DNA from: Prolixibacteraceae bacterium
Lineage (GTDB): Bacteria > Bacteroidota > Bacteroidia > Bacteroidales > Prolixibacteraceae
Reading direction: 5' to 3'
DNA length: 64,000 nucleotides
Assembly (NCBI GenBank): GCA_003537645.1
Contig: DPRM01000094.1
Location: forward strand, 50,982-114,981
This document shows, one piece after another, positions 25,741-35,082 of this stretch (its first letter is position 1; every line of letters begins with the position of its first letter). The notes beneath the pieces are model-generated. The model worked only from the letters and a program-made list of their open reading frames with translations. It was not told the origin of the DNA and searched no databases. Position numbers and translations under genes: made by a program.

Positions 25741-27690
25741 ATGATCAGATTAATCTCCATCGCCGTTCTAACTTTGTTATCAATCTCACTTTCGGCACAG
25801 AAAAAAAATGAAACCGTAATGACGATCGGTAAACATCAGATTACCCGCGACGAGTTTACAGCCAATTACCAGAAAAACAATACCAACGTTCTCGACGAAA
25901 AGGATAAAAAAACACCTGAAGAATACCTCGGACTTTACACCAACTTTAAACTAAAAGTAATTGAAGCGCAAGCTCTTGGATACGACACTATCCGAACTTT
26001 TATTGACGAGCTGAAAGGTTATCGTGCTGAGTTGGCACGCCCCTACCTTACCGACGTTTCGTTTAACGATGAAATGGTGCAAACTGCTTATTATCGCACT
26101 AAACACGAACGAAAAGCGAGTCACCTGCTCGTTCGTGTTTCTCCTGAAGATTCGCCAGCCGATACGCTGACTGCCTGGAACAAAATCAAAGACCTGCGAA
26201 ACAAAATTATTGCCGGCGCCGATTTTAACGATCTTGCGTACCAGTATTCCGAAGACCCTTCAGCAAAAGAGAACAAAGGATTGCTGGGCTATTTCAGTGC
26301 TTTCCAGATGGTTTACCCGTTTGAAGACATGACCTACCGCACACCGGTTGGCCAGGTTTCCGAAATTATCAGGACACAGTTTGGGTATCATATTCTAAAA
26401 GTTCACGACGAACGCACAACACGGGGTGAAATAAAAGTAGCCCACATTATGAAAATGTTCCCTCAGCAGGCTTCGGATGAAACCATTGCCAAACTGAAAC
26501 TTTCGGCTGACAGTATCTGGCAAAAAGTTACTTCAGGAGCTGATTTTGCTGAAATGGCAAAAAAATATTCCGACGACAAACAATCGGCAGCTGAAGGTGG
26601 GGCAATGAATTGGTTTACACCCACCAACATGGTTCCTTCGTTTGCCGAAGCTGCATTTGAGCTGAAAAACGACGGCGACATTTCGCCCGTAATCCGCACA
26701 CCGTTTGGCTGGCACATTATTAAACGCCTCGAACTGCGCACTACTCCACCCCTCGAAAAAATACGTGCTGATCTTGAATCAAAAATCAAGCAGAATCCTG
26801 CAATCAGCAAATATAGCGACGAAGCGTTCGATCGTAAACTGCGCACCGAATACCAACTGAAAACTGATGAAAGCAACCTGAATAAACTAATCGCTGTGGC
26901 AGCTGATACCATTCAACAAAAAGACTGGTCAAACACTGCGAATTCATTGAAGAACAATCCGCTTTTTCAGTTTGCAAAGAAAACCATCACCACAGGTAAC
27001 TTCATTGACTATTTGCAGGACCAGAAAATTTCGGTTAATACAGCCAACCCCGAACACGAATTAAGAACACTCCTCGACAAATTCATTAACAAGGAATTGC
27101 TTGCCTATGAAGATACGCAACTCGAAAGAAAGCACCCTGAATTTGCCCGAATCATAAAAGAATACCACGATGGCATCCTTTTGTTCAACATTTCGAAAGA
27201 CAAGATTTGGGACGTGGCTTCGACAGATAGCTTGCGCCTTCAAAAATTCTACGACAATACAAGCAAGAAGTATTTCTGGAACGACCGATTTAAAGGATGG
27301 AACATTCAGGCAAAAGACGCTGAAACCCGCACCAAAGTAGAGACATTGCTCGACCAGAAAGAAATGGAAAAACAGGAATTGACTGACATTTTTAACACAC
27401 CGACTGAAAACAATATCGTAATTACCGACATTGCTGTTGAGAAGGGAGACGACCCTGTGGTTGATTATTTTATTTGGAGCGGGCCAAAACCTGCTAATTT
27501 TGATGAAACTACTACCTTTGTGCACGGAAAAATCTATCGGAACGAACAAAAAACATTAAAGGAGGCTTGGGGATTGTACTCTTCCGACTTTCAGGAACAG
27601 GTTGAAAAAGAATGGATTGACTCGTTGAAGAAGAAATATCAGGTAAAAATTAACAAAAAAGTACTCAATACAATTCCAACTGTTGAATGA
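25741..27690 (+). CDS. Periplasmic peptidyl-prolyl isomerase with two parvulin domains
   Basis: About 649 residues. I start at 25741 because it opens a signal peptide (MIRLISIAVLTLLSISLSAQ); the ATG at 25672 that overlaps the guaB stop would place it internally. An N-terminal SurA-like helical region is followed by two parvulin domains with KASHLLVRV ... GLLGYFSAFQMVYPFEDM ... TQFGYHILKVHD and IKVAHIMKMF ... GAMNWFTPTNMVPSFAEAAF ... TPFGWHIIKRLE. The second half is helical and charged. It probably folds outer-membrane proteins in the periplasm. It overlaps the next gene by four bases. Confidence 0.88.
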   Translation: MIRLISIAVLTLLSISLSAQKKNETVMTIGKHQITRDEFTANYQKNNTNVLDEKDKKTPEEYLGLYTNFKLKVIEAQALGYDTIRTFIDELKGYRAELARPYLTDVSFNDEMVQTAYYRTKHERKASHLLVRVSPEDSPADTLTAWNKIKDLRNKIIAGADFNDLAYQYSEDPSAKENKGLLGYFSAFQMVYPFEDMTYRTPVGQVSEIIRTQFGYHILKVHDERTTRGEIKVAHIMKMFPQQASDETIAKLKLSADSIWQKVTSGADFAEMAKKYSDDKQSAAEGGAMNWFTPTNMVPSFAEAAFELKNDGDISPVIRTPFGWHIIKRLELRTTPPLEKIRADLESKIKQNPAISKYSDEAFDRKLRTEYQLKTDESNLNKLIAVAADTIQQKDWSNTANSLKNNPLFQFAKKTITTGNFIDYLQDQKISVNTANPEHELRTLLDKFINKELLAYEDTQLERKHPEFARIIKEYHDGILLFNISKDKIWDVASTDSLRLQKFYDNTSKKYFWNDRFKGWNIQAKDAETRTKVETLLDQKEMEKQELTDIFNTPTENNIVITDIAVEKGDDPVVDYFIWSGPKPANFDETTTFVHGKIYRNEQKTLKEAWGLYSSDFQEQVEKEWIDSLKKKYQVKINKKVLNTIPTVE

Positions 27691-28541
27691 ATAAAACGGC
27701 TTTCTATATAGTTATTCTCGCATTGATTCTGACCTCGTGCAGCGTATTTGTTGACAATGGTGAACCCGTTGCAAAGGTGGGCGTGCATGTTTTAACGCTT
27801 GAAGAGCTGCAAAAGAATGTGCCTGATTATCTTGATGAAACCGACAGCGCCCTTTGGGCCGATGACTATATAAAAAAGTGGATTCAGCGCGAACTTCTTT
27901 TGATGAAAGCTGAAGAAAATCTGGGTCCTGGAATGAAAGATGTAAGTCAGGAACTGGAAGAATACCGCAACTCGCTGATTGTGTATCGTTACAAAAACGA
28001 GTTGATGAAACAAAAGATGGATACCACCGTGAAAGAAACCGACGTTCAGGATTACTTCAGTAAAAACAAGGAAAGTTTTATACTGAACCAGAACATTGTA
28101 AAAGCGATTTATATCAAAATTCCGCTGGCGGTTTCGAGCCCCGAAAACATCAAAGAGCTTTGTGCATCAAACGATCCGGAGAAACAGGCCAGATTAAATG
28201 AATATTGCATGACGTACGCCAAAGCCTACGACCGTTTTAACGACCAATGGATAGCTGCCGATATGGTGCTGGCCAATACACCCGTTGAGACTACCAACCA
28301 GCAAAGCATACTCAAAAAAAACCGCTTCATCGAAAGCAGTGATACAGATTATTATTACATTGTTTTCATCCGCGATTACCGCCTTACGGGACAGGTTTCG
28401 CCGGTTGAATACGTTTATAACGATATTAGAAATCTGATTTTAAGCAAACAAAAAATCCAGTTTCTGAAACAAATTGAAAAAGACATTTACAAAGAAGGCC
28501 TTGACAGTAAAAAGGTTAAACTATTTAAAACAAAAAAATAA
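27687..28541 (+). CDS. SurA-N-like periplasmic lipoprotein
   Basis: 284 residues with a lipoprotein signal ending at LTSC (Cys18). The mature part is helical with the SurA N-domain style IKKWIQRELLLMKAEE and YRYKNELMKQKMDTTVKETDV near residue 100, but no parvulin motifs follow. It is likely a chaperone subunit without isomerase activity. It lies between two parvulin genes, overlapping the first by ATGA and six bases from the second, so the three are one unit. Confidence 0.82.
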   Translation: MNKTAFYIVILALILTSCSVFVDNGEPVAKVGVHVLTLEELQKNVPDYLDETDSALWADDYIKKWIQRELLLMKAEENLGPGMKDVSQELEEYRNSLIVYRYKNELMKQKMDTTVKETDVQDYFSKNKESFILNQNIVKAIYIKIPLAVSSPENIKELCASNDPEKQARLNEYCMTYAKAYDRFNDQWIAADMVLANTPVETTNQQSILKKNRFIESSDTDYYYIVFIRDYRLTGQVSPVEYVYNDIRNLILSKQKIQFLKQIEKDIYKEGLDSKKVKLFKTKK

Positions 28542-28547
28542 TCGTTT

Positions 28548-29903
28548 ATGATCAGAAAATTAATTGGTTTATTTATCCTGTCTGGATTTGTTGCTTTAAG
28601 CACTCAAACCAATGCACAAGATAAAGTTGTTGACCAGATTGTAGCTGTTGTGGGTAAAAACATCATTTTGAAATCGGACATCGAAAATATGTTCCAGCAG
28701 CAACAAGCACAGGGAATTACAACTGAAGGAGATATGAAATGTGAGATTCTGGAAAACTTTCTGGTCGAAAAACTTTTGCTGGCCGAGGCCGAACAAGATA
28801 CCACCATTTCGGTGAGCGACAGCCAGATCAATCAAAGCCTTGAACAGCGTATCCAATATTTTATTTCGCATCTGGGATCGGAAAAAGAAGTGGAGGCCTA
28901 CTTCAAAAAATCGATCATGGAACTGAAAGCCGATATGCAGGATGTGATCAAAAACCAGCAGATGACCCAGCAAATGCAGGGCAAAATACTCGACAAAGTA
29001 ACTGTTACACCGGCAGAAGTACGTTTGCATTTCAGGAACCTTCCGGAAGCTGAAATTCCGAAAATTGACGCGCAGATTGAATATGCTCAGATTGTTGTGC
29101 AACCCGTAATTACTATAGAAGAAGAGGATCGCATTAAAGCCGCCCTTCGCGATTTGAAACGCAGAATTGAAAGCGGTGAAAGCAGTTTTGGGCCGATGGC
29201 AGTTATTTATTCGGAAGATCCGGGATCGTCGCGGACTGGAGGAGAACTCGAATATATGGGCCGCGGAAACCTCGATCCGGCTTATGCTGCGGCAGCTTTC
29301 AACCTGAAGGGCGATAAAATCTCGAATGTTGTAAAGAGCGAATTCGGCTACCATATTATTCAGGTAATGGACCGCAAAGGCGAGCAATTAAAAACACGTC
29401 ATATCCTTATGAAACCAAAAGTTTCTCCTGAATCACTTGCAAAGGCATTCGGTCAGATCGACAGTATTGCCGATTTTATCCGTAAAGAAACCTTCACGTT
29501 TGAAGATGCCGCCATGCGTTATTCGTACGACAAAAACTCGCGCAACAACGGTGGAGTGGTAATCAATCCTGAAACCGGTGATTCGAAGTGGAAACTCGAG
29601 GAACTCGATCCTGATGTCAGTAAAGTAATTTCAACGATGAAAATCAACGAGATATCAGCTCCGATTAAAACCATCGATGAAAAACAAAAGCAAGTTTACA
29701 AAATTGTTAAGCTGCTCCGAAAAAGCGAAACGCATAAAGCCAACCTTCGCGACGATTACGTTGAATTGAGCGATATTTACATGGCTTCGAAAAAAGAAAA
29801 AAAGATGGACGAATGGATTCGCGAAAAACAATTGGGAACTTACGTCCGCATCGATCCCTCATATATGAATTGTAATTTCAAATACAAAGGCTGGATCAAG
29901 TAA
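28548..29903 (+). CDS. SurA-like peptidyl-prolyl isomerase
   Basis: 451 residues with a signal peptide ending near NAQ (residue 24). The SurA N-terminal helix domain begins VDQIVAVVGKNIILKSDIE; the first parvulin domain holds YSEDPGSSRTGGELEYMGRG and EFGYHIIQVMDRKG, and the second is degenerate (KTRHILMKPK ... RNNGGVVINPETG). SurA escorts unfolded beta-barrel proteins to the BAM complex. It is the third of three linked genes with this role. Confidence 0.93.
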   Translation: MIRKLIGLFILSGFVALSTQTNAQDKVVDQIVAVVGKNIILKSDIENMFQQQQAQGITTEGDMKCEILENFLVEKLLLAEAEQDTTISVSDSQINQSLEQRIQYFISHLGSEKEVEAYFKKSIMELKADMQDVIKNQQMTQQMQGKILDKVTVTPAEVRLHFRNLPEAEIPKIDAQIEYAQIVVQPVITIEEEDRIKAALRDLKRRIESGESSFGPMAVIYSEDPGSSRTGGELEYMGRGNLDPAYAAAAFNLKGDKISNVVKSEFGYHIIQVMDRKGEQLKTRHILMKPKVSPESLAKAFGQIDSIADFIRKETFTFEDAAMRYSYDKNSRNNGGVVINPETGDSKWKLEELDPDVSKVISTMKINEISAPIKTIDEKQKQVYKIVKLLRKSETHKANLRDDYVELSDIYMASKKEKKMDEWIREKQLGTYVRIDPSYMNCNFKYKGWIK

Positions 29904-30034
29904 TGAGTTTCAGGTTCCAGATTTCAGGTTTTTAGTTATAAACCGCTCCGGATTTGGCATTCAGTAATTGATGGGTAAATTCGGGCTGAGGGAAATCGCC
30001 CAAAACACAGGCAGAAAATAAAAATTAGGAAAAG

Positions 30035-31000
30035 ATGACTTTTAAAAATGAAGTTGAAGCTGTAAACGCGCTGAGCAATAAATTTGGTCAGCTGCGTTCC
30101 GAAATAAAAAAACGGATTTACGGACAGGATGAAATCATCAATCAGGTGCTGGTTGCCATGTTTAGCCGCGGACATTGTTTGCTGATCGGCGTTCCGGGGC
30201 TTGCAAAAACCTTGCTCGTAAATACCATTTCCGAAGTACTTGGACTTCAATACAAACGAATTCAGTTTACGCCCGATTTGATGCCATCGGATATCATCGG
30301 CACCGAAATTCTTGACAAAGACCGCGAATTCAAATTTATTCGCGGGCCAATTTTTTCCAACATCATTCTGGCCGACGAAATCAACCGCACCCCGCCTAAA
30401 ACACAAGCCGCACTGCTCGAAGCCATGCAGGAACATTCGGTAACCGCTGCCGGGCAGAAATACCTGCTCGATAACCCGTTTTTTGTTCTCGCAACTCAAA
30501 ATCCAATCGAGCAGGAAGGAACATATCCGCTTCCCGAAGCACAGCTCGACCGTTTCATGTTCTCGATCTGGCTCGATTATCCAAAATTTGAGGACGAGCT
30601 GACGATTGTGCAAAACACCACTTCCGATTTCTCCGCTCACCTGAAAGAGATTATCTCGAAAGAAGAAATCCGCTATTTTCAGGATTTGATTTTGAAAGTT
30701 CCGGTAAACGAAAATGTACTGAAATATGCAGTCAGCCTGTCGTCGAAAACGAGGCCAAATACAGAAATGGCCGCAACCGTTGCCAATAAATACCTGAAAT
30801 GGGGAGCCGGACCGCGTGCTTCGCAATACCTGGTTCTGGGCGCAAAAACACATGCGGCCCTTCAGGGAAAATTTTCTCCTGATATCGACGACATAAAAAA
30901 GGTAGCTGTGAGTATTCTTCGTCACCGCATCATTAAAAACTACAAGGCCGAAGCCGAAAACATTTCGGTCGAAGACATTATTTCGGAATTGATGCAATAA
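30035..31000 (+). CDS. MoxR-family AAA+ ATPase
   Basis: 321 residues, the usual MoxR size. Walker A is GVPGLAKTLL near residue 50, Walker B IILADEINRTPPKTQAALLE near residue 110, and sensor 1 LATQNPIEQEGTYPLPEAQ follows. MoxR ATPases act as chaperones that insert cofactors or activate partner proteins, usually with DUF58/VWA genes beside them. None is present here: it is followed after 5 bp by an OstA-like gene. This suggests either a role with the envelope genes around it or that its partners are elsewhere. Confidence 0.95.
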   Translation: MTFKNEVEAVNALSNKFGQLRSEIKKRIYGQDEIINQVLVAMFSRGHCLLIGVPGLAKTLLVNTISEVLGLQYKRIQFTPDLMPSDIIGTEILDKDREFKFIRGPIFSNIILADEINRTPPKTQAALLEAMQEHSVTAAGQKYLLDNPFFVLATQNPIEQEGTYPLPEAQLDRFMFSIWLDYPKFEDELTIVQNTTSDFSAHLKEIISKEEIRYFQDLILKVPVNENVLKYAVSLSSKTRPNTEMAATVANKYLKWGAGPRASQYLVLGAKTHAALQGKFSPDIDDIKKVAVSILRHRIIKNYKAEAENISVEDIISELMQ

Positions 31001-31005
31001 ACTGA

Positions 31006-32796
31006 ATGACAAAACCGGGTTCAATGATACTAAAGGTCTGTCGCCTTATTCTTGTCACCTTCATCGGATTGCTGGCATTTTCAGGAATTACCCTGGCTCA
31101 GAATAAAAAAAGGGTGGAGATTGTTCATTGCGACGAGATGAACTACAACGAGCGAATTGTTGCCAATGCACAACGACTTCTGGGAAATGTAAACATTACG
31201 GTTGACGGAGCCATAATGTGGTGCGATAGCTTATATAATTACACCAACAATACTGTCGATGCTTTCGGAAATGTGCACATTGTTCGTGGCGATACACTTA
31301 ACATGTACGCCGACTTTATTAATTACAGCGGAAATACAAAACTTGCCAAAGCCCGCCGGAATGTAAAACTGATTGACAAACAAGTTACCTTAACTACCGA
31401 TTCGCTTGATTACAGCATGATCAACGACATCGCGTCGTACAACTATTCGGGAACAGTAAAAGATTCGACCAACATACTCACCTCGCTGATAGGATTGTAT
31501 TACGTCAACGAAAGGAAAGCCTATTTCAGGACAAATGTTGATGGCCTGACCAAAGACTACAAAATAAAATCGGACACGCTGATTTACTTTACCAACACCC
31601 AAAAAGTTTATATTGAAGGACCAACCCATATTTTCAATGAAAAAGACACACTTTATGCTGAATATGGCTGGTATGACAGTATGAAAAATCTGGCCAATCT
31701 GACAAAAAAGCCCAGCATCTGGAATGAAAAACAAAAAGTAAAAGCCGATTCTATTTTTTACGACAAGGAAAAGGGAGAAGGACTTGCACTGGGAAATGCG
31801 CACCTTCAGGATATTGAAAACAGCATTATTGTAGAGGGAAACCGCATTGAATACAACGACATCAGTAAAGTTGCACTGGCCACCGATTCGGCAGTACTGA
31901 TCATGTATTCGGAACAAGATACGCTGTTTTTGCATGCCGAAATCCTTCGAACAATACCCGATACCACAACAATCCGTAAGCCGGTTAAGGCCAAAACACC
32001 GGCAAATTTAAAAGCTCCGCAAAAAGCTGTTGGCGACAGTGTGGCAGCTATTGCTCCTGAAATTGCAGTAACGGAACCTCCGGTTTTAAGCAGTGACTCA
32101 CTTGCAACAATCAAGCCGGCTTTGGCTGATACGACATTAATAGCCGATTCAACAATTGTTGAAAAACCTAAGGATCCGCGATTGGTTCTGGCGTATCGCA
32201 AAGTCAGGTTCTTCAGAAACGATTTGCAGGGTAAATGCGATTCGCTGGTATATTGGTCGAAAGACTCGACCATTCAACTATATACCGATCCGGTAATATG
32301 GTCGAACAAAAACCAACTGACAGCCAAATTCATAGAAATGATCAACCGGAGCAAAGACCCCGATGAGGTGAATATGAAAGATGATGCATTTATCATTTCA
32401 ATGGAAGACGACAGCCTGCGGTTTAACCAGATAAAAGGGAAAAACATGACCGGTTTTATCCGTAAAAATGAACTTTACCGGATAAATGTAAACGGCAACG
32501 GACAATCCAACTATTATGCCCGCGACAAGGATGGCATCATCGGTTTAAACAAAGCTGAAAGCAGTAACATCGTAATTTCTCTGAACAAGGGAAAAGTTCA
32601 AAAAATTACATTTATCAAGTCGCCGGAAGGTGAGCTAAAACCAATGGCCAACATCGATGATGGAGATAAAATATTGCCCGGTTTTAAATGGCTGGAAGAT
32701 ATCAGGCCCAAATCGAAAAAAGATATTTTCCGTTTTCCCGCCGTCGATGGTTCTTCGGCACCCGTTGTTAAGCCTATTCCTGAACTATCTAAATAA
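31006..32796 (+). CDS. OstA/LptA-like envelope protein
   Basis: 596 residues; an ATG at 31024 gives a better signal peptide (MILKVCRLILVTF ... TLAQ). The next ~320 residues are OstA-like repeats: ANAQRLLGNVNITVDGAIMW, FGNVHIVRGDTLNMYADFI, YIEGPTHIFNEKDTLYAEYG and ALGNAHLQDIENSIIVEGN, the beta-taco fold of lipopolysaccharide transport proteins. A proline-rich linker (about 330-385) leads to a further OstA-like part. It is probably the periplasmic bridge or accessory part of LPS export in this lineage. Five bases separate it from moxR. Confidence 0.85.
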   Translation: MTKPGSMILKVCRLILVTFIGLLAFSGITLAQNKKRVEIVHCDEMNYNERIVANAQRLLGNVNITVDGAIMWCDSLYNYTNNTVDAFGNVHIVRGDTLNMYADFINYSGNTKLAKARRNVKLIDKQVTLTTDSLDYSMINDIASYNYSGTVKDSTNILTSLIGLYYVNERKAYFRTNVDGLTKDYKIKSDTLIYFTNTQKVYIEGPTHIFNEKDTLYAEYGWYDSMKNLANLTKKPSIWNEKQKVKADSIFYDKEKGEGLALGNAHLQDIENSIIVEGNRIEYNDISKVALATDSAVLIMYSEQDTLFLHAEILRTIPDTTTIRKPVKAKTPANLKAPQKAVGDSVAAIAPEIAVTEPPVLSSDSLATIKPALADTTLIADSTIVEKPKDPRLVLAYRKVRFFRNDLQGKCDSLVYWSKDSTIQLYTDPVIWSNKNQLTAKFIEMINRSKDPDEVNMKDDAFIISMEDDSLRFNQIKGKNMTGFIRKNELYRINVNGNGQSNYYARDKDGIIGLNKAESSNIVISLNKGKVQKITFIKSPEGELKPMANIDDGDKILPGFKWLEDIRPKSKKDIFRFPAVDGSSAPVVKPIPELSK

Positions 32797-32891
32797 TAAA
32801 CACATGAAACGAGCCATGAGAATTACTTCTCACACAGGAGAATGATTATTGGCGAGTTCCATCTGACAATTAAAAAACAAATTATTAATAG

Positions 32892-33416
32892 ATGAAAAAT
32901 CTACTTAAATCGCTCATTTTACTGGCTGTTTTGCTAGTCGAATTTCCCTCGTATGCCAATCAGGCTCCCGACGATTTTGCCAAATCTGGCATTTCAATTG
33001 GTGTTGTAGTTGAAGACCTCAACAAATCCCTCGACTTTTACCTGAATGTTATCGGGATGGTAAAAACAGGTGAGTTTAGTGTCGATGCCGACAAGGCCAA
33101 AGAATTGGGGTTAAGCAACGGCAACCGCTTTGATGTGCAAGTGCTGAAACTTGAAAACAGCGAAAATGCTCCTGAATGGAAGTTAATGTCGTTTGGCAAA
33201 AAAGCTACTCACCCAAAACAAAACTATGTACCCGACGACACTGGCATACAATACATTACCATCTTTGTAAAGTCGATGAAACCTATTTTGGAGCGAATCG
33301 AAAAACATGATGTAAAAATGCTCGGAAAAACGCCTTCGATGCTCGACGAAACCCGCCAGTTTGTGCTTTTACAGGATCCGGATGGAAATTTCATTGAACT
33401 GATCGGCCCAAAATAA
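32892..33416 (+). CDS. Exported glyoxalase/VOC-fold protein
   Basis: 174 residues with a signal peptide ending near SYA (residue 22). One VOC domain follows: GISIGVVVEDLNKSLDFYLN, then LKLENSENAPEWKLMSF and the final LLQDPDGNFIELIGPK, where the last glutamate is a typical metal ligand. VOC proteins cover glyoxalases, dioxygenases and resistance proteins; the substrate is not readable. It is the last host gene before the integrated element. Confidence 0.85.
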   Translation: MKNLLKSLILLAVLLVEFPSYANQAPDDFAKSGISIGVVVEDLNKSLDFYLNVIGMVKTGEFSVDADKAKELGLSNGNRFDVQVLKLENSENAPEWKLMSFGKKATHPKQNYVPDDTGIQYITIFVKSMKPILERIEKHDVKMLGKTPSMLDETRQFVLLQDPDGNFIELIGPK

Positions 33417-33494
33417 GAAGTGAAAGTCAGGTTGTTATTCGGTTTTATCGCAATACCGCATTTCATAAATTCCGACACCTTCAGTAAAAAAAAC

Positions 33495-33530
33495 AAATAG
33501 CCTGTAAATACATTGATTTACAGGCTATTT
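33495..33530 (-). terminator. Original host terminator of tRNA-Lys, displaced by the element
   Basis: Arms 33495-33509 and 33516-33530 are perfect 15-bp inverted repeats with a six-base loop; on the minus strand they are followed by a T-rich run (33486-33494). It faces the tRNA 3' end copy at 33541, as expected if it served tRNA-Lys before insertion. It could also stop the VOC gene transcript on the plus strand. Confidence 0.8.
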
Positions 33531-33539
33531 TCATTTCGT

Positions 33540-33585
33540 GTCGGTCTGCAGGGATTCGAACCCTGGGCCCGCTGATTAAGAGTCA
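33540..33585. repeat. attL: 46-bp copy of the tRNA-Lys 3' part
   Basis: Identical over 46 bp to 50662-50707. It spans the anticodon arm to the 3' end but lacks the 5' half, so it is not a working tRNA. Confidence 0.95.
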
Positions 33586-33762
33586 CAATATTACCCTTAC
33601 TTGTTAGTTTAATCATTTTTTAAGATAGTTTAAAAACATACTGAAATAAAGCACTTAAGCATATTTAAGTCTCTACTTTGTTTAATCATGATTTAACTTT
33701 TTTATATATTTGTATGCAAATAAAATGCAAATATCTTAAATTTGCATACGAATTAAGAATGA
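33586..33762. promoter_or_regulatory. attL-proximal control region of the integrase
   Basis: Contains GTATGCAAAT (33712-33721) and ATTTGCATAC (33740-33749), a perfect 10-bp inverted repeat, with a third ATGCAAAT at 33725-33732 placed 11 bp after the first. These phased sites just upstream of int and close to att are good candidates for recombinase arm sites or a repressor operator. Confidence 0.55.
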
Positions 33763-35082
33763 ATGAAAAGAGAATACAGCATTTCTATTTATCTGGATCA
33801 ACGCAGAAGCCTTAAAAGTGGCAAATACCCTGTTCGCCTCCGTGTTTATGTACCGGGTACACAGAAACTATATCCTACAAAATTTACTTTTACCAAAGAG
33901 GAGTTTCAATACATCTGGAATTCGGACAAATCTGATCTGCCCGCCGCCAAACCAAAAACAGAAAAACTACTTAATAACGCTGACCGGAGAGAAGCCTTGA
34001 GCGCTCTCCTATCCCTACAAGACAAAGCTGAAAAGATTGCTGAGGGACTTGATCCGTTTACATTTGACCAATTTGAAAAGAAGCTATATCGTAGGTCCGG
34101 GCAAACTGAGAATGTATTTTACCAGTACGATCAAGTTGTAGAACGGTACAAGACAAACAACCAGATCGGTACTGCCAAGAATTATGAGCTTTCCCAGAAA
34201 TCTATAAAAACCTTTCTGGAAGACTGGAAAGGAAAAGAGCCCTCAACCTTACTATTCCGTGAAATTACCCCGGAGTGGCTTAATAGGTATGAGCGTTTCA
34301 TGTCTGACAAAGGCAAGAGCCAAACATCGACTGGGATATATTTGCGCCCTTTACGGGCCCTTTACAGAGCTGCTATATTAGAAGGAACGATAAAACAAGA
34401 CCTCTATCCGTTTGGCCGGAAGAAGTACGAAATACCGCAGCCTGAAGTTGTTCGGAAGGCACTGTCAAAAGAGCAGATCAAAAAACTTTATGAGGCTGTT
34501 CCTGCAAATGAATATCAGAAGAAAGCCAAAGATTTCTGGTTCTTCTTGTTCAACACCGCCGGGATTAATGTAAAAGACCTTGCGCGGCTTAAATACAGCA
34601 ATCTTTTGGGGGATAAACTGGTTTACATTCGCGAGAAAACCAAACGAACGACAAAAGCCAGGCTTAAACCCGTTGTCGTGTACCTCAACGATTACGCAAC
34701 ACAATTCATTGAAAAATACGGGAATCCGGAAAAGTTGCCTCAAAACTATATTTTTGATATTTTCCGTAACGGGATGACCGAGCAAGAAAAGTTTGACAAA
34801 GCCGGAGCCTTTACACGGATACTAAACCAACACGTAAAGAATTTCGCCAAAGCCAACGGGCTCCCGGAAGAAATTTCAACATACTGGAGTCGGCACTCTT
34901 TTGCGACAAACGCCATTCGAAGCGGAGCGTCAATGGAGCAGATCCAGCAAGCTTTGAACCATGCAAATTTAACCACTACTCAGAATTACTTTGCAGGCTT
35001 TGGAAATGACAGCATGAAAGCACTTACTAAAAACCTAATGAATTTTAACGATGGACAAACGGACGAACAACCTGCCCAGTAA
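33763..35082 (+). CDS. int: Tyrosine recombinase (integrase), Bacteroidota IntDOT-like
   Basis: 439 residues. An arm-DNA-binding start (SISIYLDQRRSLKSGKYPVR), a SAM-like core-binding domain (about 115-215) and a catalytic domain (about 235-425) are seen. Catalytic residues visible are Arg377-His378 (YWSRHSFAT), His400 (LNHANLTT) and nucleophile Tyr409 (NYFAG). The first catalytic arginine position is Asn269 (AGINVKDLARLK), a change also known from IntDOT, where that arginine is replaced. The gene lies 177 bp from attL, and its last 32 bases overlap the next gene. It should integrate the element into tRNA-Lys. Confidence 0.95.
   Translation: MKREYSISIYLDQRRSLKSGKYPVRLRVYVPGTQKLYPTKFTFTKEEFQYIWNSDKSDLPAAKPKTEKLLNNADRREALSALLSLQDKAEKIAEGLDPFTFDQFEKKLYRRSGQTENVFYQYDQVVERYKTNNQIGTAKNYELSQKSIKTFLEDWKGKEPSTLLFREITPEWLNRYERFMSDKGKSQTSTGIYLRPLRALYRAAILEGTIKQDLYPFGRKKYEIPQPEVVRKALSKEQIKKLYEAVPANEYQKKAKDFWFFLFNTAGINVKDLARLKYSNLLGDKLVYIREKTKRTTKARLKPVVVYLNDYATQFIEKYGNPEKLPQNYIFDIFRNGMTEQEKFDKAGAFTRILNQHVKNFAKANGLPEEISTYWSRHSFATNAIRSGASMEQIQQALNHANLTTTQNYFAGFGNDSMKALTKNLMNFNDGQTDEQPAQ

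Noticed and set aside
28596..29387. 263-codon frame on the minus strand inside the SurA-like gene
   Set aside because: Shadow of a well-conserved PPIase; no motif of its own.
29936..31024. Long open frame of 362 codons opposite moxR
   Set aside because: It is the mirror of a clear MoxR ATPase gene, has no recognisable domain and covers the same DNA; the coding signal belongs to the plus strand.
33541..33585. Second tRNA-Lys gene
   Set aside because: Only the 3' part from the anticodon arm is present; the 5' acceptor strand and D arm are missing, so it is an attachment-site remnant.
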